A DNA stretch of 64,000 nt from an uncultured Selenomonadaceae bacterium (lineage in GTDB: Bacteria; Bacillota; Negativicutes; Selenomonadales; Selenomonadaceae), in NCBI GenBank assembly GCA_902778455.1, contig CACYXR010000015.1, forward strand, positions 1 to 64,000, written 5' to 3'. The notes under the pieces are model-generated. The model was not told the DNA's origin. It worked only from the letters and a program-made list of their open reading frames with translations, and did no database searches. The translations under genes and the position numbers were made by a program. Of the stretch, positions 15,743 to 24,974 are shown in pieces. Each line of letters starts with the position of its first letter. Position 1 is the first letter of the stretch.

Positions 15743-16933
15743 TTATTCCGGCAGCAGGAACTCCCGCTTACCGACAAACTTGTCCTTCCAGAGCGGGGAA
15801 ATCCCGCGAAGGTAATCCACGACCTCCGGCACCGCCCGCAAGATTTGATCCACATCCTCCTCCGTATTGTTCTCGCCGATGGACAGCCGCAGCGAGCCGT
15901 GGGCAACCTCATGGGGCCTGCCGATAGCCAGGAGCACATGACTCGGATCCAGGGAACCGGACGTGCAGGCCGAGCCGGATGACGCGCAGATTCCCTTGTC
16001 GTCCAAAAGCAGCAGCAGGCTCTCTCCCTCGATTCCCTCGAAACAGAAGCTGATCGTCCCCGGCAGGAAATGTTCCCCGTCCCCGTTCTGCACGCTGTGG
16101 GGAATTTTTCGCAGCCCTTCGACCAACCGCTTCCGCAGCTTCAAAATCTTCTCCGTGTTTTCGTGAATATGCGCGCAGGCGTCCTCCAGCGCCGCCGTCA
16201 TGCCCATAATCGCCGGCACATTCTCCGTGCCGCCGCGCTTGCCGCGTTCCTGCGCGCCGCCCTCGATCACGTTCGTCAATGGGATCCCCTTCCGCGCGTA
16301 CAGCACGCCGACGCCCTTCGGCCCGTGGAACTTGTGTCCCGAAAGCGACAGCATATCGATATTCTGTTTTTGCACGTCAATCGGGATATGCCCCGCCGCC
16401 TGCACAGCATCCGTATGGAAAAGCACCTTCCGTTCACGGCAAACAGCGCCGATTTCCTCAATGGGCTGCACCGATCCGATCTCGTTGTTCGCGAACATGA
16501 TCGTCACCAGCGCGGTATCGTCGCGGATTGCCTTCGCCACCTGCTCGGCGGACACAATCCCGTTTTCATGGACGTCCAAAAGCTCGATGTCGAACCCTTC
16601 CCTTTTCAGCTTCTCCAGCGTGTGAAGCACCGCGTGATGCTCAAACGCCGTGGAAATGATATGCTTCTTCCCTTTCCGTGCCCCCTCCTTCGCGGCAGAA
16701 AGAATCGCCTGATTGTCCGCCTCGCTGCCGCCGGAAGTGAAATAAATCCCGCCGGCGCTCGCCCCAAGGCAAGCCGCCACACGTTCCCTCGCATTGTCCA
16801 AAGCATCCTTCGCCTTCTGCCCGAAAACGTAAAGGCTGGAAGGATTCCCCCAGACCTCCTCCATATAAGGCAGCATCGCCTCGATGGCCTTCCGGCTCAT
16901 CTTGGTCGTCGCCGCATTGTCCGCATATATCAT
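15743..16933 (-). CDS. iscS: Cysteine desulfurase, IscS/NifS type
   Basis: 396 residues, a PLP-dependent class V aminotransferase-fold enzyme that takes sulfur from cysteine as a persulfide. Landmarks: YADNAATT at the start, the PLP lysine in SLSGHK201FHGPKG, FEHHAV and HTDAVQAAGH for cofactor stacking, and the sulfur-carrying Cys323 in SSGSACTSGS. The longer loop around the catalytic cysteine marks group I (IscS/NifS), not SufS. It sits 54 nt before the iscU-like scaffold in one transcript. The start at 16933 has GGAGGCTGCGCT. It feeds sulfur to Fe-S assembly and possibly to the LarE/tRNA thiolation systems. Confidence 0.95.
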   Translation of the reverse strand: MIYADNAATTKMSRKAIEAMLPYMEEVWGNPSSLYVFGQKAKDALDNARERVAACLGASAGGIYFTSGGSEADNQAILSAAKEGARKGKKHIISTAFEHHAVLHTLEKLKREGFDIELLDVHENGIVSAEQVAKAIRDDTALVTIMFANNEIGSVQPIEEIGAVCRERKVLFHTDAVQAAGHIPIDVQKQNIDMLSLSGHKFHGPKGVGVLYARKGIPLTNVIEGGAQERGKRGGTENVPAIMGMTAALEDACAHIHENTEKILKLRKRLVEGLRKIPHSVQNGDGEHFLPGTISFCFEGIEGESLLLLLDDKGICASSGSACTSGSLDPSHVLLAIGRPHEVAHGSLRLSIGENNTEEDVDQILRAVPEVVDYLRGISPLWKDKFVGKREFLLPE

Positions 16934-17021
16934 AGCGCAGCCTCCAATCCATAAGTTTTCCCTATGCCTTGTCTATGATATACTCAATTTCCTACCTTGT
17001 CAATGGGAAATAAAAAGAAAT

Positions 17022-17045
17022 AAAAAAGAGAGGCCGAAGCCTCTC
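17022..17045 (-). terminator. Terminator of the NlpC/P60 gene
   Basis: GAGAGGC-CGAA-GCCTCTC stem (17028-17045), followed on the minus strand by a T6 run. Confidence 0.9.
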
Positions 17046-17058
17046 CGTCATTCGTTTT

Positions 17059-17730
17059 TTACAGCACACGCCGCGCTCCGATATACCGATCGCCCCAATA
17101 GTACGGATCATAAATCGACGCAATCGAGACGCCGATGCTCGACGCCGCGTGAATGAAATTCCCGTCGCTGAGATAAATGCCCACATGGGACGCCCCATAC
17201 TCATATGTCGAGAAAAACACCAAATCGCCCGTACGCAGCGCGCTCATCGGAACCGGACGCCCAACTTCATACTGCTCGTCCGCTGCGCGAGGCAGGTAAA
17301 TTCCCGCGTTCGCAAAAACGAACCGCACATAGCCCGAGCAGTCAAATCCGCTGGGAGACGTACCACCAAAGGAATACGGCACGCCGAGATACGCCATCGC
17401 CGTCTGCACGATACGACGGGAAACATAGTTCGATCCGCGGCTGACCGTCTCCGGCATCGCCTTTCCAAGCAATGCCTCATACGTCGACGGGCCTACCGAA
17501 CCGTCCACATCCATCCCGTGCGCCGCCTGGAAATCTTTGATAGCCTCCACCGTTGCGGGGCCGAAATCCCCGTCCGGCACTACATCATAACCGATACGTA
17601 CAAGTTCCGCCTGCACCTCCGCCACATCATTGCCCTGGTCTCCGACCTGAAGTGACTCCGCCCCCGCGACCGAGCACCAGCTCATGCACGCCAGGGAAAC
17701 GGCCAAAACACGATTCTTCCACTTACCCAA
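17059..17730 (-). CDS. Secreted peptidoglycan-binding NlpC/P60 hydrolase
   Basis: 223 residues, starting at TTG 17730 behind AGAGAGGAGAAGG. The signal peptide is KWKNR plus a hydrophobic core ending VAGAE. The PG_binding_1 domain (about 27-90: LQVGDQGNDVAEVQAEL, DGDFGPATVEAIKDFQ) leads to a C-terminal NlpC/P60 domain with catalytic Cys131 (GFDCSGYV), His182 (SHVGIYL) and His194 (NFIHAA). It would cut D-Glu-diaminopimelate stem peptides. The long upstream frame was rejected as the start because it runs through a c-di-AMP riboswitch. Control by that riboswitch links the enzyme to turgor and cell-wall homeostasis, as for many Firmicutes hydrolases. Confidence 0.93.
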   Translation of the reverse strand: MGKWKNRVLAVSLACMSWCSVAGAESLQVGDQGNDVAEVQAELVRIGYDVVPDGDFGPATVEAIKDFQAAHGMDVDGSVGPSTYEALLGKAMPETVSRGSNYVSRRIVQTAMAYLGVPYSFGGTSPSGFDCSGYVRFVFANAGIYLPRAADEQYEVGRPVPMSALRTGDLVFFSTYEYGASHVGIYLSDGNFIHAASSIGVSIASIYDPYYWGDRYIGARRVL

Positions 17731-17739
17731 TAATCCTTC

Positions 17740-17950
17740 TCCTCTCTCTTGCGCCTGCGAGGTTAGCTGCCGGGTTAGGACAGAGAAGCTGCCCCTGCAA
17801 ATTTCCCCCAAACGGGAACAACGCATTCACCCCAAAAGAACGCGCCCGATTGCGCTTCCCAATAATTATGGTTCCCCCGCTCCGATTCCCGGATTCGGCT
17901 TTTTACGAAACGCGCGATAAAACTTTTCTCCTATTCGGCGTTCGCGACCT
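17740..17950 (-). ncRNA. c-di-AMP (ydaO-type) riboswitch
   Basis: On the minus strand between a TATAAT (17962-17957) and the hydrolase start I read the conserved ydaO segments in order: GGAGCGGGGGAACCA, TTTGGGGTGAATGCG, a purine-rich GGGG/CTTCTCTGTCC block, then AACCCGGCAGCTAACCTCGC. These match the ydaO consensus closely. The class binds c-di-AMP and normally switches the downstream gene off. Boundaries are approximate. Confidence 0.9.
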
Positions 17951-17962
17951 ACATTTATTATA

Positions 17963-18159
17963 TACGACATGATTCCCCAAAATCCTGCCGCCCGAAAACA
18001 TTCTTTTATGCCGGAAAAGTGCAGAAACACTGAAAACTATGCCCTTCGCAATCTTCCAACGAACGATGTAAATTATATGAAAGGAATCTGAAAAACGACT
18101 GTATGAACATGAAAACGGATAATCATATATAGACAAAATGACTATCGCGAAAAGCAATA
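17963..18159. other. Intergenic stretch with no recognised feature
   Basis: AT-rich spacer between the riboswitch promoter and the tRNA terminator. I see no credible gene or RNA here; only a weak -35 region for the riboswitch transcript would fall in its left part. Confidence 0.5.
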
Positions 18160-18199
18160 AAAAACGACAAGACATTTTCCAGCCTTGCCGTTCTTTTTC
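18160..18199 (-). terminator. Terminator after tRNA-Leu
   Basis: ACG-CAAG/CTTG-CGT stem with one mismatch and a T-rich run on the minus strand, directly past the tRNA 3' end. Confidence 0.65.
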
Positions 18200-18202
18200 G
18201 TA

Positions 18203-18287
18203 TGGTGCGGACGAGAGGGTTTGAACCTCCACGCCTTGCGGCACTGGATCCTAAATCCAGCGCGTCTGCCAGTTCCGCCACGCCCGC
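18203..18287 (-). tRNA. tRNA-Leu, anticodon TAG
   Basis: 85 nt with encoded CCA. The acceptor arms are GCGGGCG and CGTCCGC, with discriminator A. The anticodon stem-loop CTGGA-TTTAGGA-TCCAG gives anticodon TAG. A long variable arm (TGCCGCAAGGCG) marks it as class II tRNA-Leu. The T-arm carries GGTTCAAACCC. It reads CUN codons. Confidence 0.97.
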
Positions 18288-18306
18288 ATGGAATGTATTG
18301 TAGCAT

Positions 18307-18906
18307 TTATATACGCGGCATGTCAAACCTTCGCGTATATTTCGGCGTGCAGTCGAAGGGGCGGATCGAGACGCGAAGAGCTTTCGCCAATTCTTCCACG
18401 CTGTCCGCGCCGACCAGTTTCGCCGCCGCCAACGGAATCGCCGCGCAAGCCCGCGCGTCCTCCAGCGCATCATGGTGACGGAAATCGACATGCAGGAACT
18501 CGCTGACAGTATTGAGCTTGTGGTTCGGAAGATTCGGCCATGCCTTCCGCGAAATCCGCACCGTACAGCACTGGAGAAAACTCGGCGGCGCGATATGATT
18601 CGCCAACAGCGAGCTTTTCAGAACGCCCATATCGAAGGGCGCGTTGTGCGCGAGAACGATGCGGTTTTCAAGGAACGGGCGAAGTTCCGGCCAGATCCCC
18701 GCGAAGCCCCGTTCATGCTCGACCATTTCCGGCGTTATACCGTGAATCCCGATATTGAACGGCGAAAATTCCAGCCTCGGCGGGCGGATCAACGTCGAAT
18801 ACGACTGCGCAATCTTGCCGTCCCGCACCTCGACAACGGCGACGCTGCAGGCGGAATTACTCCTTTCCGTTGCCGTCTCGAAGTCGATGGCGGTAAAGTC
18901 CATCAT
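18307..18906 (-). CDS. DEDDh 3'-5' exonuclease (DnaQ/RNase T-like)
   Basis: 199 residues. Exo I FTAIDFETA (Asp and Glu), Exo II AHNAPFDMGVL and Exo III HHDALEDARA (His and Asp) are all present, so the nuclease is likely active. The Epsilon-type IHGITPEMV segment lies between Exo I and Exo II. No polymerase, BRCT or helicase domain is attached, so it is a stand-alone exonuclease that could serve in proofreading, repair or RNA trimming. The start at 18906 or 18903 (ATGATG) has GAGGAATCGTT. It is monocistronic, between a terminator and tRNA-Leu. Confidence 0.88.
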   Translation of the reverse strand: MMDFTAIDFETATERSNSACSVAVVEVRDGKIAQSYSTLIRPPRLEFSPFNIGIHGITPEMVEHERGFAGIWPELRPFLENRIVLAHNAPFDMGVLKSSLLANHIAPPSFLQCCTVRISRKAWPNLPNHKLNTVSEFLHVDFRHHDALEDARACAAIPLAAAKLVGADSVEELAKALRVSIRPFDCTPKYTRRFDMPRI

Positions 18907-18926
18907 AACGATTCCTCATTTCCACA

Positions 18927-18956
18927 AAAGGAGGGTGCATTTCTGCACCCTCCTTT
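18927..18956 (-). terminator. Terminator of the nfn operon
   Basis: Perfect 13-bp stem AAAGGAGGGTGCA/TGCACCCTCCTTT with TTTC loop, just after the stop of 18971-20380. Confidence 0.9.
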
Positions 18957-18970
18957 CACAATTCATAATA

Positions 18971-20380
18971 TCACGCGCCGCGTTTTTTCTTCAAATACTC
19001 GTCGATAGCCGCCGCAGCTTTTTTGCCCGCCCCCATCGCGAGGATGACCGTCGCCGCGCCGGTAACGATATCTCCGCCGGCGAAGACGCCCGGCTTTGTC
19101 GTCGCGCATGTTTCCTCATCCGCGATGATATTGCCGCGCTTGTTCGTGTCCATACCAGGCGTCGTCGAAGCGACAATCGGATTCGGCCCCTGGCCGATAG
19201 CCATGACCACGGTATCCACGGCAAGCTCGAACTCGGAACCGGGGACCGCTTTCGGGCTTCTGCGTCCCGACTCGTCCGGCTCACCGAGCTCCATGCGGAT
19301 GCATTTCAGCGCGCGCACCCAGCCCTTGTCGTCGCCCATGACCTCCACAGGATTGTTCAAAAGCTGGAAGTCGATGCCTTCCTCCTTCGCGTGATGGACT
19401 TCCTCCTTGCGCGCGGGAAGCTCCTCCTCGCCGCGCCGGTAAACGATATAGACATGCTCCGCGCCGAGGCGGAGCGCCGTGCGCGCCGCATCCATCGCCA
19501 CGTTGCCGCCGCCGACCACCGCGACGCTGTTGCCGACGCGAATCGGCGTCGCGTATTCGGGGAATCGGTATGCCTTCATCAGATTGCAGCGCGTCAGGAA
19601 CTCATTCGCCGAATAAACGCCGTTCAGGTTCTCGCCGGGAATGTTCATGAAATGCGGAAGTCCCGCACCGGTGCCGACGAATACCGCGTCGAAGCCTTCC
19701 TCCTCCATCAGCTCGTCGATGGTGTAAAGCTGCCCGACGACGGCGTCCACCTCGATCTTGACGCCCATCTTTTCCAGATTCGCGATTTCCTTCTTCACGA
19801 TGGCGTCCTTCGGAAGTCGGAATTCGGGAATGCCGTAAGACAGCACGCCGCCCGCCGTATGCAGCGCCTCGAAGATTGTCACGCGGTAGCCTTTCCGCGC
19901 GAGATCGCCCGCGCAGGAAAGTCCCGCGGGACCCGCGCCGATGACCGCCACCTTTTGCGCGTCCGGCGCGTAGTCAATGGGCTTGACTTCTTTATTCTGC
20001 GCCATTTCCCTGTCGGCAGCGAAGCGCTCCAGGCGTCCGATTCCAACCGGCTCTCCTTTCTTGCCGAGGATGCAATATTTCTCGCACTGGTTTTCCTGCG
20101 GGCAGACGCGTCCGCAGACCGCCGGCAGCGCGTTTGATTCCTTGATTTTCGAGATTGCGCCGTCAAAATCCCGCGTCTTGATCTTCGCGATAAATTCGGG
20201 AATATTGACGCCCACGGGACAACCCTTGCGGCACTGCGGCACCTTGCAGGTCAGGCAGCGTTCCGCTTCGGCCACCGCCGTTTCCTCATCGTAGCCCAGG
20301 GCAACTTCGTTGAAATTGTGCGCACGAACCTTCGGGTCCTGCTCCGGCATTTTATGTTTTTCCAATGAAAGCGCCATCAT
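18971..20380 (-). CDS. nfnB: NADPH-dependent glutamate-synthase-like subunit (NfnB/GltA type)
   Basis: 469 residues from ATG 20380; an alternative ATG at 20377 is better spaced from GGGGAGGGG. The N-terminal [4Fe-4S] domain has ERCLTCKVPQCRKGC and CGRVCPQENQCEKYC. FAD-binding VIGAGPAGLSCAGDLARKG and NAD(P)-binding VVGGGNVAMDAARTALRLGA follow, then the C-terminal FAGGDIVTGAATVILAMG. It overlaps the preceding FNR-type subunit by ATGA. The pair corresponds to NfnAB, the electron-bifurcating NADH-dependent ferredoxin:NADP+ oxidoreductase, or to the related sulfide dehydrogenase SudAB. NfnAB fits an anaerobe with one-carbon genes next door. No large glutamate synthase is present. Confidence 0.88.
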   Translation of the reverse strand: MMALSLEKHKMPEQDPKVRAHNFNEVALGYDEETAVAEAERCLTCKVPQCRKGCPVGVNIPEFIAKIKTRDFDGAISKIKESNALPAVCGRVCPQENQCEKYCILGKKGEPVGIGRLERFAADREMAQNKEVKPIDYAPDAQKVAVIGAGPAGLSCAGDLARKGYRVTIFEALHTAGGVLSYGIPEFRLPKDAIVKKEIANLEKMGVKIEVDAVVGQLYTIDELMEEEGFDAVFVGTGAGLPHFMNIPGENLNGVYSANEFLTRCNLMKAYRFPEYATPIRVGNSVAVVGGGNVAMDAARTALRLGAEHVYIVYRRGEEELPARKEEVHHAKEEGIDFQLLNNPVEVMGDDKGWVRALKCIRMELGEPDESGRRSPKAVPGSEFELAVDTVVMAIGQGPNPIVASTTPGMDTNKRGNIIADEETCATTKPGVFAGGDIVTGAATVILAMGAGKKAAAAIDEYLKKKRGA

Positions 20381-21225
20381 GCACCCCTCCCCAAGCCGAT
20401 TCGGCAAATGTGATCTTTCCCCTCGGCCTCCTGGTCGCGGTACATAGCCTGACGCTCACGAAGTCCTACGAAATCGACAAGGTGCGCGTCAAACTCCGGC
20501 CCGTCCACGCAGGCGAATTTCGTCTCGCTGCCGACCTGCACACGGCAGCCGCCGCACATGCCCGTGCCGTCTACCATGATTGGGTTCAGGCTGACGATGG
20601 TCTTGATGCCCATCGGGCGGGTTGCGTCGGCGACGCTTTTCATCATTACGACAGGACCGATGGCATAAACGAGATCGATTTTTTCGCCGTAATCGACAAG
20701 CTGCTCGAGGGCCGCCGTCACGAATCCCTCGATACCGTAAGAACCGTCGTCGGTAGTGATAATCACCTCGTCGCTGGCCGCGCGCAGTTCTTTTTCCATA
20801 ATGATGAGATCTTTGCTGCGCGCGCCAAGGATCGAGATGACTTTGTTTCCGGCCTCATGCAGACCGCGCGCGATCGGGTGGATCGGCGCGACGCCGATGC
20901 CGCCGCCGATGCAGACGACGGTGCCGAGCCCCGGCTCGATCTCGGATTTCTTGCCGAGCGGCCCGACAAAATCGAGAATCTCGTCGCCCTCTTCCAACGA
21001 AGCCAACAGCTCCGTCGAAGCGCCGACGACCTGGAAAATGATGGTGATGATGCCTTTTTCCCTATCAAAATCCGCCACGGTCAACGGGATCCTTTCTCCC
21101 TCCTCATTGACACGCAAAATAATGAACTGCCCCGGCTGCGTCTTTTTCGCCAAACGCGGCGCATCCACATCGAAACGGTAAACGCCCTCCGAAAGCAGCT
21201 CTTTCCTTAGTACCTTGGCTCTCAT
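20377..21225 (-). CDS. nfnA: Ferredoxin-NADP+ reductase-type subunit (NfnA)
   Basis: 282 residues. An FAD-binding barrel (QPGQFIILRV, RIPLTVADFD) precedes an NAD-binding domain (CIGGGIGVAPIHPIARGL), with a C-terminal [2Fe-2S] site GTGMCGGCRVQV...FACVDGPEF. This is the PyrK/HydG/SudB family layout of the NfnA subunit. It is coupled by ATGA overlap to the NfnB-type gene. Together they would balance NADH, NADPH and reduced ferredoxin. It lies 25 nt after the MetF-like gene, so folate and electron-transfer genes appear to form a single operon. Confidence 0.9.
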   Translation of the reverse strand: MRAKVLRKELLSEGVYRFDVDAPRLAKKTQPGQFIILRVNEEGERIPLTVADFDREKGIITIIFQVVGASTELLASLEEGDEILDFVGPLGKKSEIEPGLGTVVCIGGGIGVAPIHPIARGLHEAGNKVISILGARSKDLIIMEKELRAASDEVIITTDDGSYGIEGFVTAALEQLVDYGEKIDLVYAIGPVVMMKSVADATRPMGIKTIVSLNPIMVDGTGMCGGCRVQVGSETKFACVDGPEFDAHLVDFVGLRERQAMYRDQEAEGKDHICRIGLGRGA

Positions 21226-21250
21226 TACCAGTCCCCCTGAAGTATTTTTG

Positions 21251-21991
21251 TTATTTCAAGATGCCGCTCAAATACGCTTCAATATTTGACTTGATCGGCA
21301 TCAAGTAAATGCAGTGCTTGTTTCTCTGCGCGAAGCCCAGGACCTTGCGCGCGAACTCGACGCTCCATTCCAGCGTCGGCGCGAATTTTTTCGGGAAAAC
21401 CACCTGGTTCTTCCGTTCCCAATAGCTTTTCGTGCGCTCGGAAGTGATCGGCGAAACGCCCCAACAGACGTCCATGCCTTCCAGCATGTCCGCGTACATT
21501 TCCAAAAAGCGCATATCAAAAAACGGCTGCGTGAAAAAGCCAGTAGCGCCTGCCTGCAGCTTGCGCCGGATGCGGTACAGCTCCTGCTGCATGCTGCCCC
21601 GGTATTGATCGATACCCGCGTAAACGCGCACCTCCGGCAGTTCCTCTCGGATTTTCCGAATCACATCGGTACTCACTGTCGGATAAGTCGTGTGCATCAT
21701 ATCCTGCGGCGGGTCCCCTTCGATGACGAGCACTTCATGGATGTTGTGCTCCTTGATGTAATTCCCCATCGCAAGAGGCTTTGAAAGGTCGACATCCATC
21801 GCGCGAATATGCGGCATCGCGGGATAAAAATCCTGCGCTATCGCCGCGCCTTCCCAACTCCTGATTTCGCATCGCAGAAGATCGGGAATGTTGATTCGAT
21901 CCACCTTCAGGCGAGTCTCCTTGAGGAGCTTCAATTCCCCGCGCAGTTCCTCCTCACTGCGCGGCACCAGCTCAACCGCAATCCTTTTCAT
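21251..21991 (-). CDS. Methylenetetrahydrofolate reductase-like (MetF family) protein
   Basis: 246 residues from ATG 21991 (GGGAGGCGGCTT). It is a short MetF-type TIM barrel: VEGDP-like EVLVIEGDPPQD, GATGFFTQPFFD and an N-terminal VELVPRSEEEL in place of the usual ExxPP. It lacks the MetV zinc domain and is shorter than E. coli MetF (about 296). In acetogen-type anaerobes such proteins reduce methylene-H4folate to methyl-H4folate, often with extra electron-transfer subunits. The adjacent NfnAB genes or a ferredoxin could supply electrons. The family is clear; activity as a true MTHFR is probable, not certain. Confidence 0.75.
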   Translation of the reverse strand: MKRIAVELVPRSEEELRGELKLLKETRLKVDRINIPDLLRCEIRSWEGAAIAQDFYPAMPHIRAMDVDLSKPLAMGNYIKEHNIHEVLVIEGDPPQDMMHTTYPTVSTDVIRKIREELPEVRVYAGIDQYRGSMQQELYRIRRKLQAGATGFFTQPFFDMRFLEMYADMLEGMDVCWGVSPITSERTKSYWERKNQVVFPKKFAPTLEWSVEFARKVLGFAQRNKHCIYLMPIKSNIEAYLSGILK

Positions 21992-22035
21992 AAGCCGCCT
22001 CCCGTTTTCCAAGATATACTATCCATAATCTTTTG

Positions 22036-23703
22036 TCAGAACAGTCCCGTGATGCGTCCGGTCTCGTCGATATCCATGGCCTCCGCCGCCGGCTTTTTCG
22101 GAAGTCCCGGCATTGTAAGTATATCACCTGTGAGCGCAACAATAAAGCCCGCGCCCGCAGAAACCCGAAGTTCACGCACCGTGACGGAAAATCCGCGCGG
22201 ACGGCCAAGCTTCGACGCGTCGTCGGAAAGTGAATATTGCGTCTTCGCCATGCAGACCGGCATCTTGTCGAGGCCCAGCGCCTCGATCTCGTCCAGCTGC
22301 TTCTTCGCCGCGGCAGTAAAGATTACGCCGTCCGCGCCGTAAACAGTGCGCGCCACCGTCGTAATCTTGTCTGAAATCGGCGCGTCGGATTCATAAAGCG
22401 TGTGGAAATCTTTCGGCTTCGCCATGGCCGCCTCGACTTTTTTCGCCAAGGCAACGCCGCCTTCTCCGCCCTTCGCCCAGACCTCGGAGACCGCAACCTC
22501 CGCGCCAAGCTCCGCGCATTTTTTCTCGACGAAGGAAAGTTCCTCGGCTGTGTCCGTCGGGAACGCGTTGACCGCGACCACGGCGGGCAAACCAAAAGCG
22601 TGAATCGTCTCGATATGTTTCAAAAGATTTTCCATGCCCTTTTCAAGAGCCCCCATATCAACGCGGGAAAGGTCGTTCTTCGGCACGCCGCCGTGCATCT
22701 TCAGCGCGCGCACCGTCGCGACGATGACCACCGCGTCAGGCGAGAAGCCTGCGAAACGGCATTTGATGTCGAGGAATTTCTCCGCGCCGAGGTCGGCGCC
22801 GAATCCTGCCTCCGTGACAACCACGTCCGCAAGCTTCAGCGCGTATTTCGTCGCCATGACGCTGTTGCAGCCGTGAGCGATATTCGCGAAGGGACCGCCG
22901 TGGACGAAGGCCGGAGTCCCGCCCAAGGTCTGCACAAGATTCGGCTTGATTGCGTCTTTGAAAAGCAGCGTCAACGCGCCTGTCACATTGAGTTCCTTCG
23001 CGCGAACGGCACGCCCGTCCGTCGTATAGGCGACGACAATCTCGCCGAGCCGCCGCTTCATGTCCGTCAAACTGTCGGAAAGACAGAGGATTGCCATCAT
23101 TTCGGAAGCCACGGTGATATCGAAGCCGGTTTCACGCGGCACACCGTGCGCCTTGCCGCCGAGCCCGACCACCACATGGCGCAACGCGCGGTCATTGAGG
23201 TCGAGCACGCGTTTCCAGACGACGCGGCGGACATCGATATTCAACGCGTTGCCCTGCTGGATATGATTGTCCAGCACCGCAGCCAAAAGATTATGCGCCG
23301 TAGTGATGGCATGGAAATCGCCGGTAAAATGCAGGTTGATGTCCTCCATCGGCACGACCTGGGAATAGCCGCCGCCTGCCGCACCGCCTTTCAGCCCGAA
23401 GCACGGGCCGAGAGACGGCTCGCGAAGGGCCACCGCCGTTTTCTTGCCCATCACATGAAAGGCGTCGGCAAGCCCGACGCTTGTCGTCGTCTTACCCTCG
23501 CCCGCCGGCGTCGGATTGATGGCCGTCACCAGCACGAGTTTCCCGTTCGGTTTGTCCTTGACGCGCTCCCAGACGGATGAGGCAAGCTTTGCCTTGTACT
23601 TCCCGTAAAGCTCCAGCTCGTCCTCGGTAATGCCCAGCGTCTCCGCGATTTCCCGTATCGGCTGAATCACGGCCTCCTGTGCAATCTCCACATCACTCTT
23701 CAT
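22036..23703 (-). CDS. fhs: Formate-tetrahydrofolate ligase
   Basis: 555 residues, the standard length. The P-loop [52 protein letters not shown] and the [16 protein letters not shown] block are diagnostic. It makes 10-formyl-H4folate from formate with ATP. The start ATG 23703 has AGGTGTTTTC. It is followed by the MetF-like and nfn genes. folD would be its natural upstream partner but is separated by a foreign-looking glycosyltransferase. It serves purine/one-carbon metabolism and possibly the methyl branch of a Wood-Ljungdahl-like route. Confidence 0.97.
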   Translation of the reverse strand: MKSDVEIAQEAVIQPIREIAETLGITEDELELYGKYKAKLASSVWERVKDKPNGKLVLVTAINPTPAGEGKTTTSVGLADAFHVMGKKTAVALREPSLGPCFGLKGGAAGGGYSQVVPMEDINLHFTGDFHAITTAHNLLAAVLDNHIQQGNALNIDVRRVVWKRVLDLNDRALRHVVVGLGGKAHGVPRETGFDITVASEMMAILCLSDSLTDMKRRLGEIVVAYTTDGRAVRAKELNVTGALTLLFKDAIKPNLVQTLGGTPAFVHGGPFANIAHGCNSVMATKYALKLADVVVTEAGFGADLGAEKFLDIKCRFAGFSPDAVVIVATVRALKMHGGVPKNDLSRVDMGALEKGMENLLKHIETIHAFGLPAVVAVNAFPTDTAEELSFVEKKCAELGAEVAVSEVWAKGGEGGVALAKKVEAAMAKPKDFHTLYESDAPISDKITTVARTVYGADGVIFTAAAKKQLDEIEALGLDKMPVCMAKTQYSLSDDASKLGRPRGFSVTVRELRVSAGAGFIVALTGDILTMPGLPKKPAAEAMDIDETGRITGLF

Positions 23704-23747
23704 GAAAACACCTACTTTCTTCATAGTTAAAAACATACTAAATTATT

Positions 23748-24935
23748 TTATTGTCTGAAAATGTCAACTGTTTCTAAAATACGCTCTGCACGATTTCCCC
23801 AAGTTTGGCTTTTTATGACCTTTTTGTATGCGTTATCCGCAATCTCTGTCCTATACTGCTCATCGCTGATTAATTGATGGATGACTTCCATTTGTTCTTT
23901 TATATGCTGCCAATCGAACATAAACAAATCTTGTCCTTCTTCAAACAATTCATCCAGATAGGAACTGTATTCGCTGACCACAACCGCCCCATTCAGCATC
24001 CCTGTAAAAACTCTGTCATGAGCGCCGTCATTGAACACAGCCTCATCCTGAACCAACACTTTCGTCTTAGAAATAATATCCAGCATCTCCCGATACGGCA
24101 CGGCTCCATAATCAATCAGCGCGTCATGAAATGGAACCTGATTCCATCCGCCGCCAAATATGTGAACTTTAAATCCCGCCTCCACCAAACATTGCACCAT
24201 TCGATTCCTGCGCCACGGCTTTATAAATTGCAAGACAGGCCAAAAATAGGGGGCAAATATCTCCAAATATTCCTTATCGTACATCCCCCGTGAATACAGT
24301 ACTTCCTGAAACGCAGGCAATAAACTCACCGGATAATTCATCATAACATCTGCAACATCATCCAAAATAGCTACAATAGATTTTTTTATAACTTCCTGTC
24401 GCCATTGCGGAAGGGCAGTCCCCGCCACCCAATTTCCTGCGCTGACAACAACATCGTACTCTTTAGGCGCAGATAGAGGATCCGAAAAATTTTCATTCAG
24501 CGTTCCGCCCAACGGCATAAAAAGCTTTTTCATTTCCTTGTCAGGATATAGAATATCCAATGCGTTTAGGTCGGATCGATCAATATAGGTGACGATATGA
24601 TTCCTGCATGGCAGATCATATCCCGATACATAATGATTAAAGGGTTCGTCCACCATAATGGATACATGCGGAAAAATTAACGCATCGTACGGGTGAATTA
24701 CATCCGCGTTCCCCGCAATATTCCATTCAAGCCCCAGACCATTAAACCCCACACTCATATCGAAACAATTTGGATCTTCGAGAAGACTGCTAAAAACTCC
24801 ACAAGCCTCATCATTGTTATTTACATCGCAGAGTTTTACAGCATGGCCCATATTGGATAAAGCGGCCGCTAAATTCAACATATTGTCCAATAGAGCAGGG
24901 TGTTTCTTTGAAGTCAAATATGCCAAGATTTTCAT
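23748..24935 (-). CDS. Glycosyltransferase of the CgeB/DUF3880 type
   Basis: 395 residues. A two-Rossmann GT-B-like layout is suggested by VHIFGGGWNQVPF, a mid-segment, and a C-terminal VFTGMLNGAVVVSEYSSYLDELFEEGQDLFMF, which resembles the nucleotide-sugar-binding half of CgeB-type glycosyltransferases. A hydrophobic N-terminal signal is not evident, so it is cytoplasmic. Its DNA is noticeably more AT-rich than fhs and folD on either side, so it looks inserted. Proteins of this type often glycosylate flagellin or spore/cell-surface components. This window contains a flagellin far away (53473), but no link can be shown. The acceptor is unknown. Confidence 0.65.
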   Translation of the reverse strand: MKILAYLTSKKHPALLDNMLNLAAALSNMGHAVKLCDVNNNDEACGVFSSLLEDPNCFDMSVGFNGLGLEWNIAGNADVIHPYDALIFPHVSIMVDEPFNHYVSGYDLPCRNHIVTYIDRSDLNALDILYPDKEMKKLFMPLGGTLNENFSDPLSAPKEYDVVVSAGNWVAGTALPQWRQEVIKKSIVAILDDVADVMMNYPVSLLPAFQEVLYSRGMYDKEYLEIFAPYFWPVLQFIKPWRRNRMVQCLVEAGFKVHIFGGGWNQVPFHDALIDYGAVPYREMLDIISKTKVLVQDEAVFNDGAHDRVFTGMLNGAVVVSEYSSYLDELFEEGQDLFMFDWQHIKEQMEVIHQLISDEQYRTEIADNAYKKVIKSQTWGNRAERILETVDIFRQ

Positions 24936-24974
24936 GCTATTTGTCCTTTGCCTTTTTACTTGTTGTCATACGGT

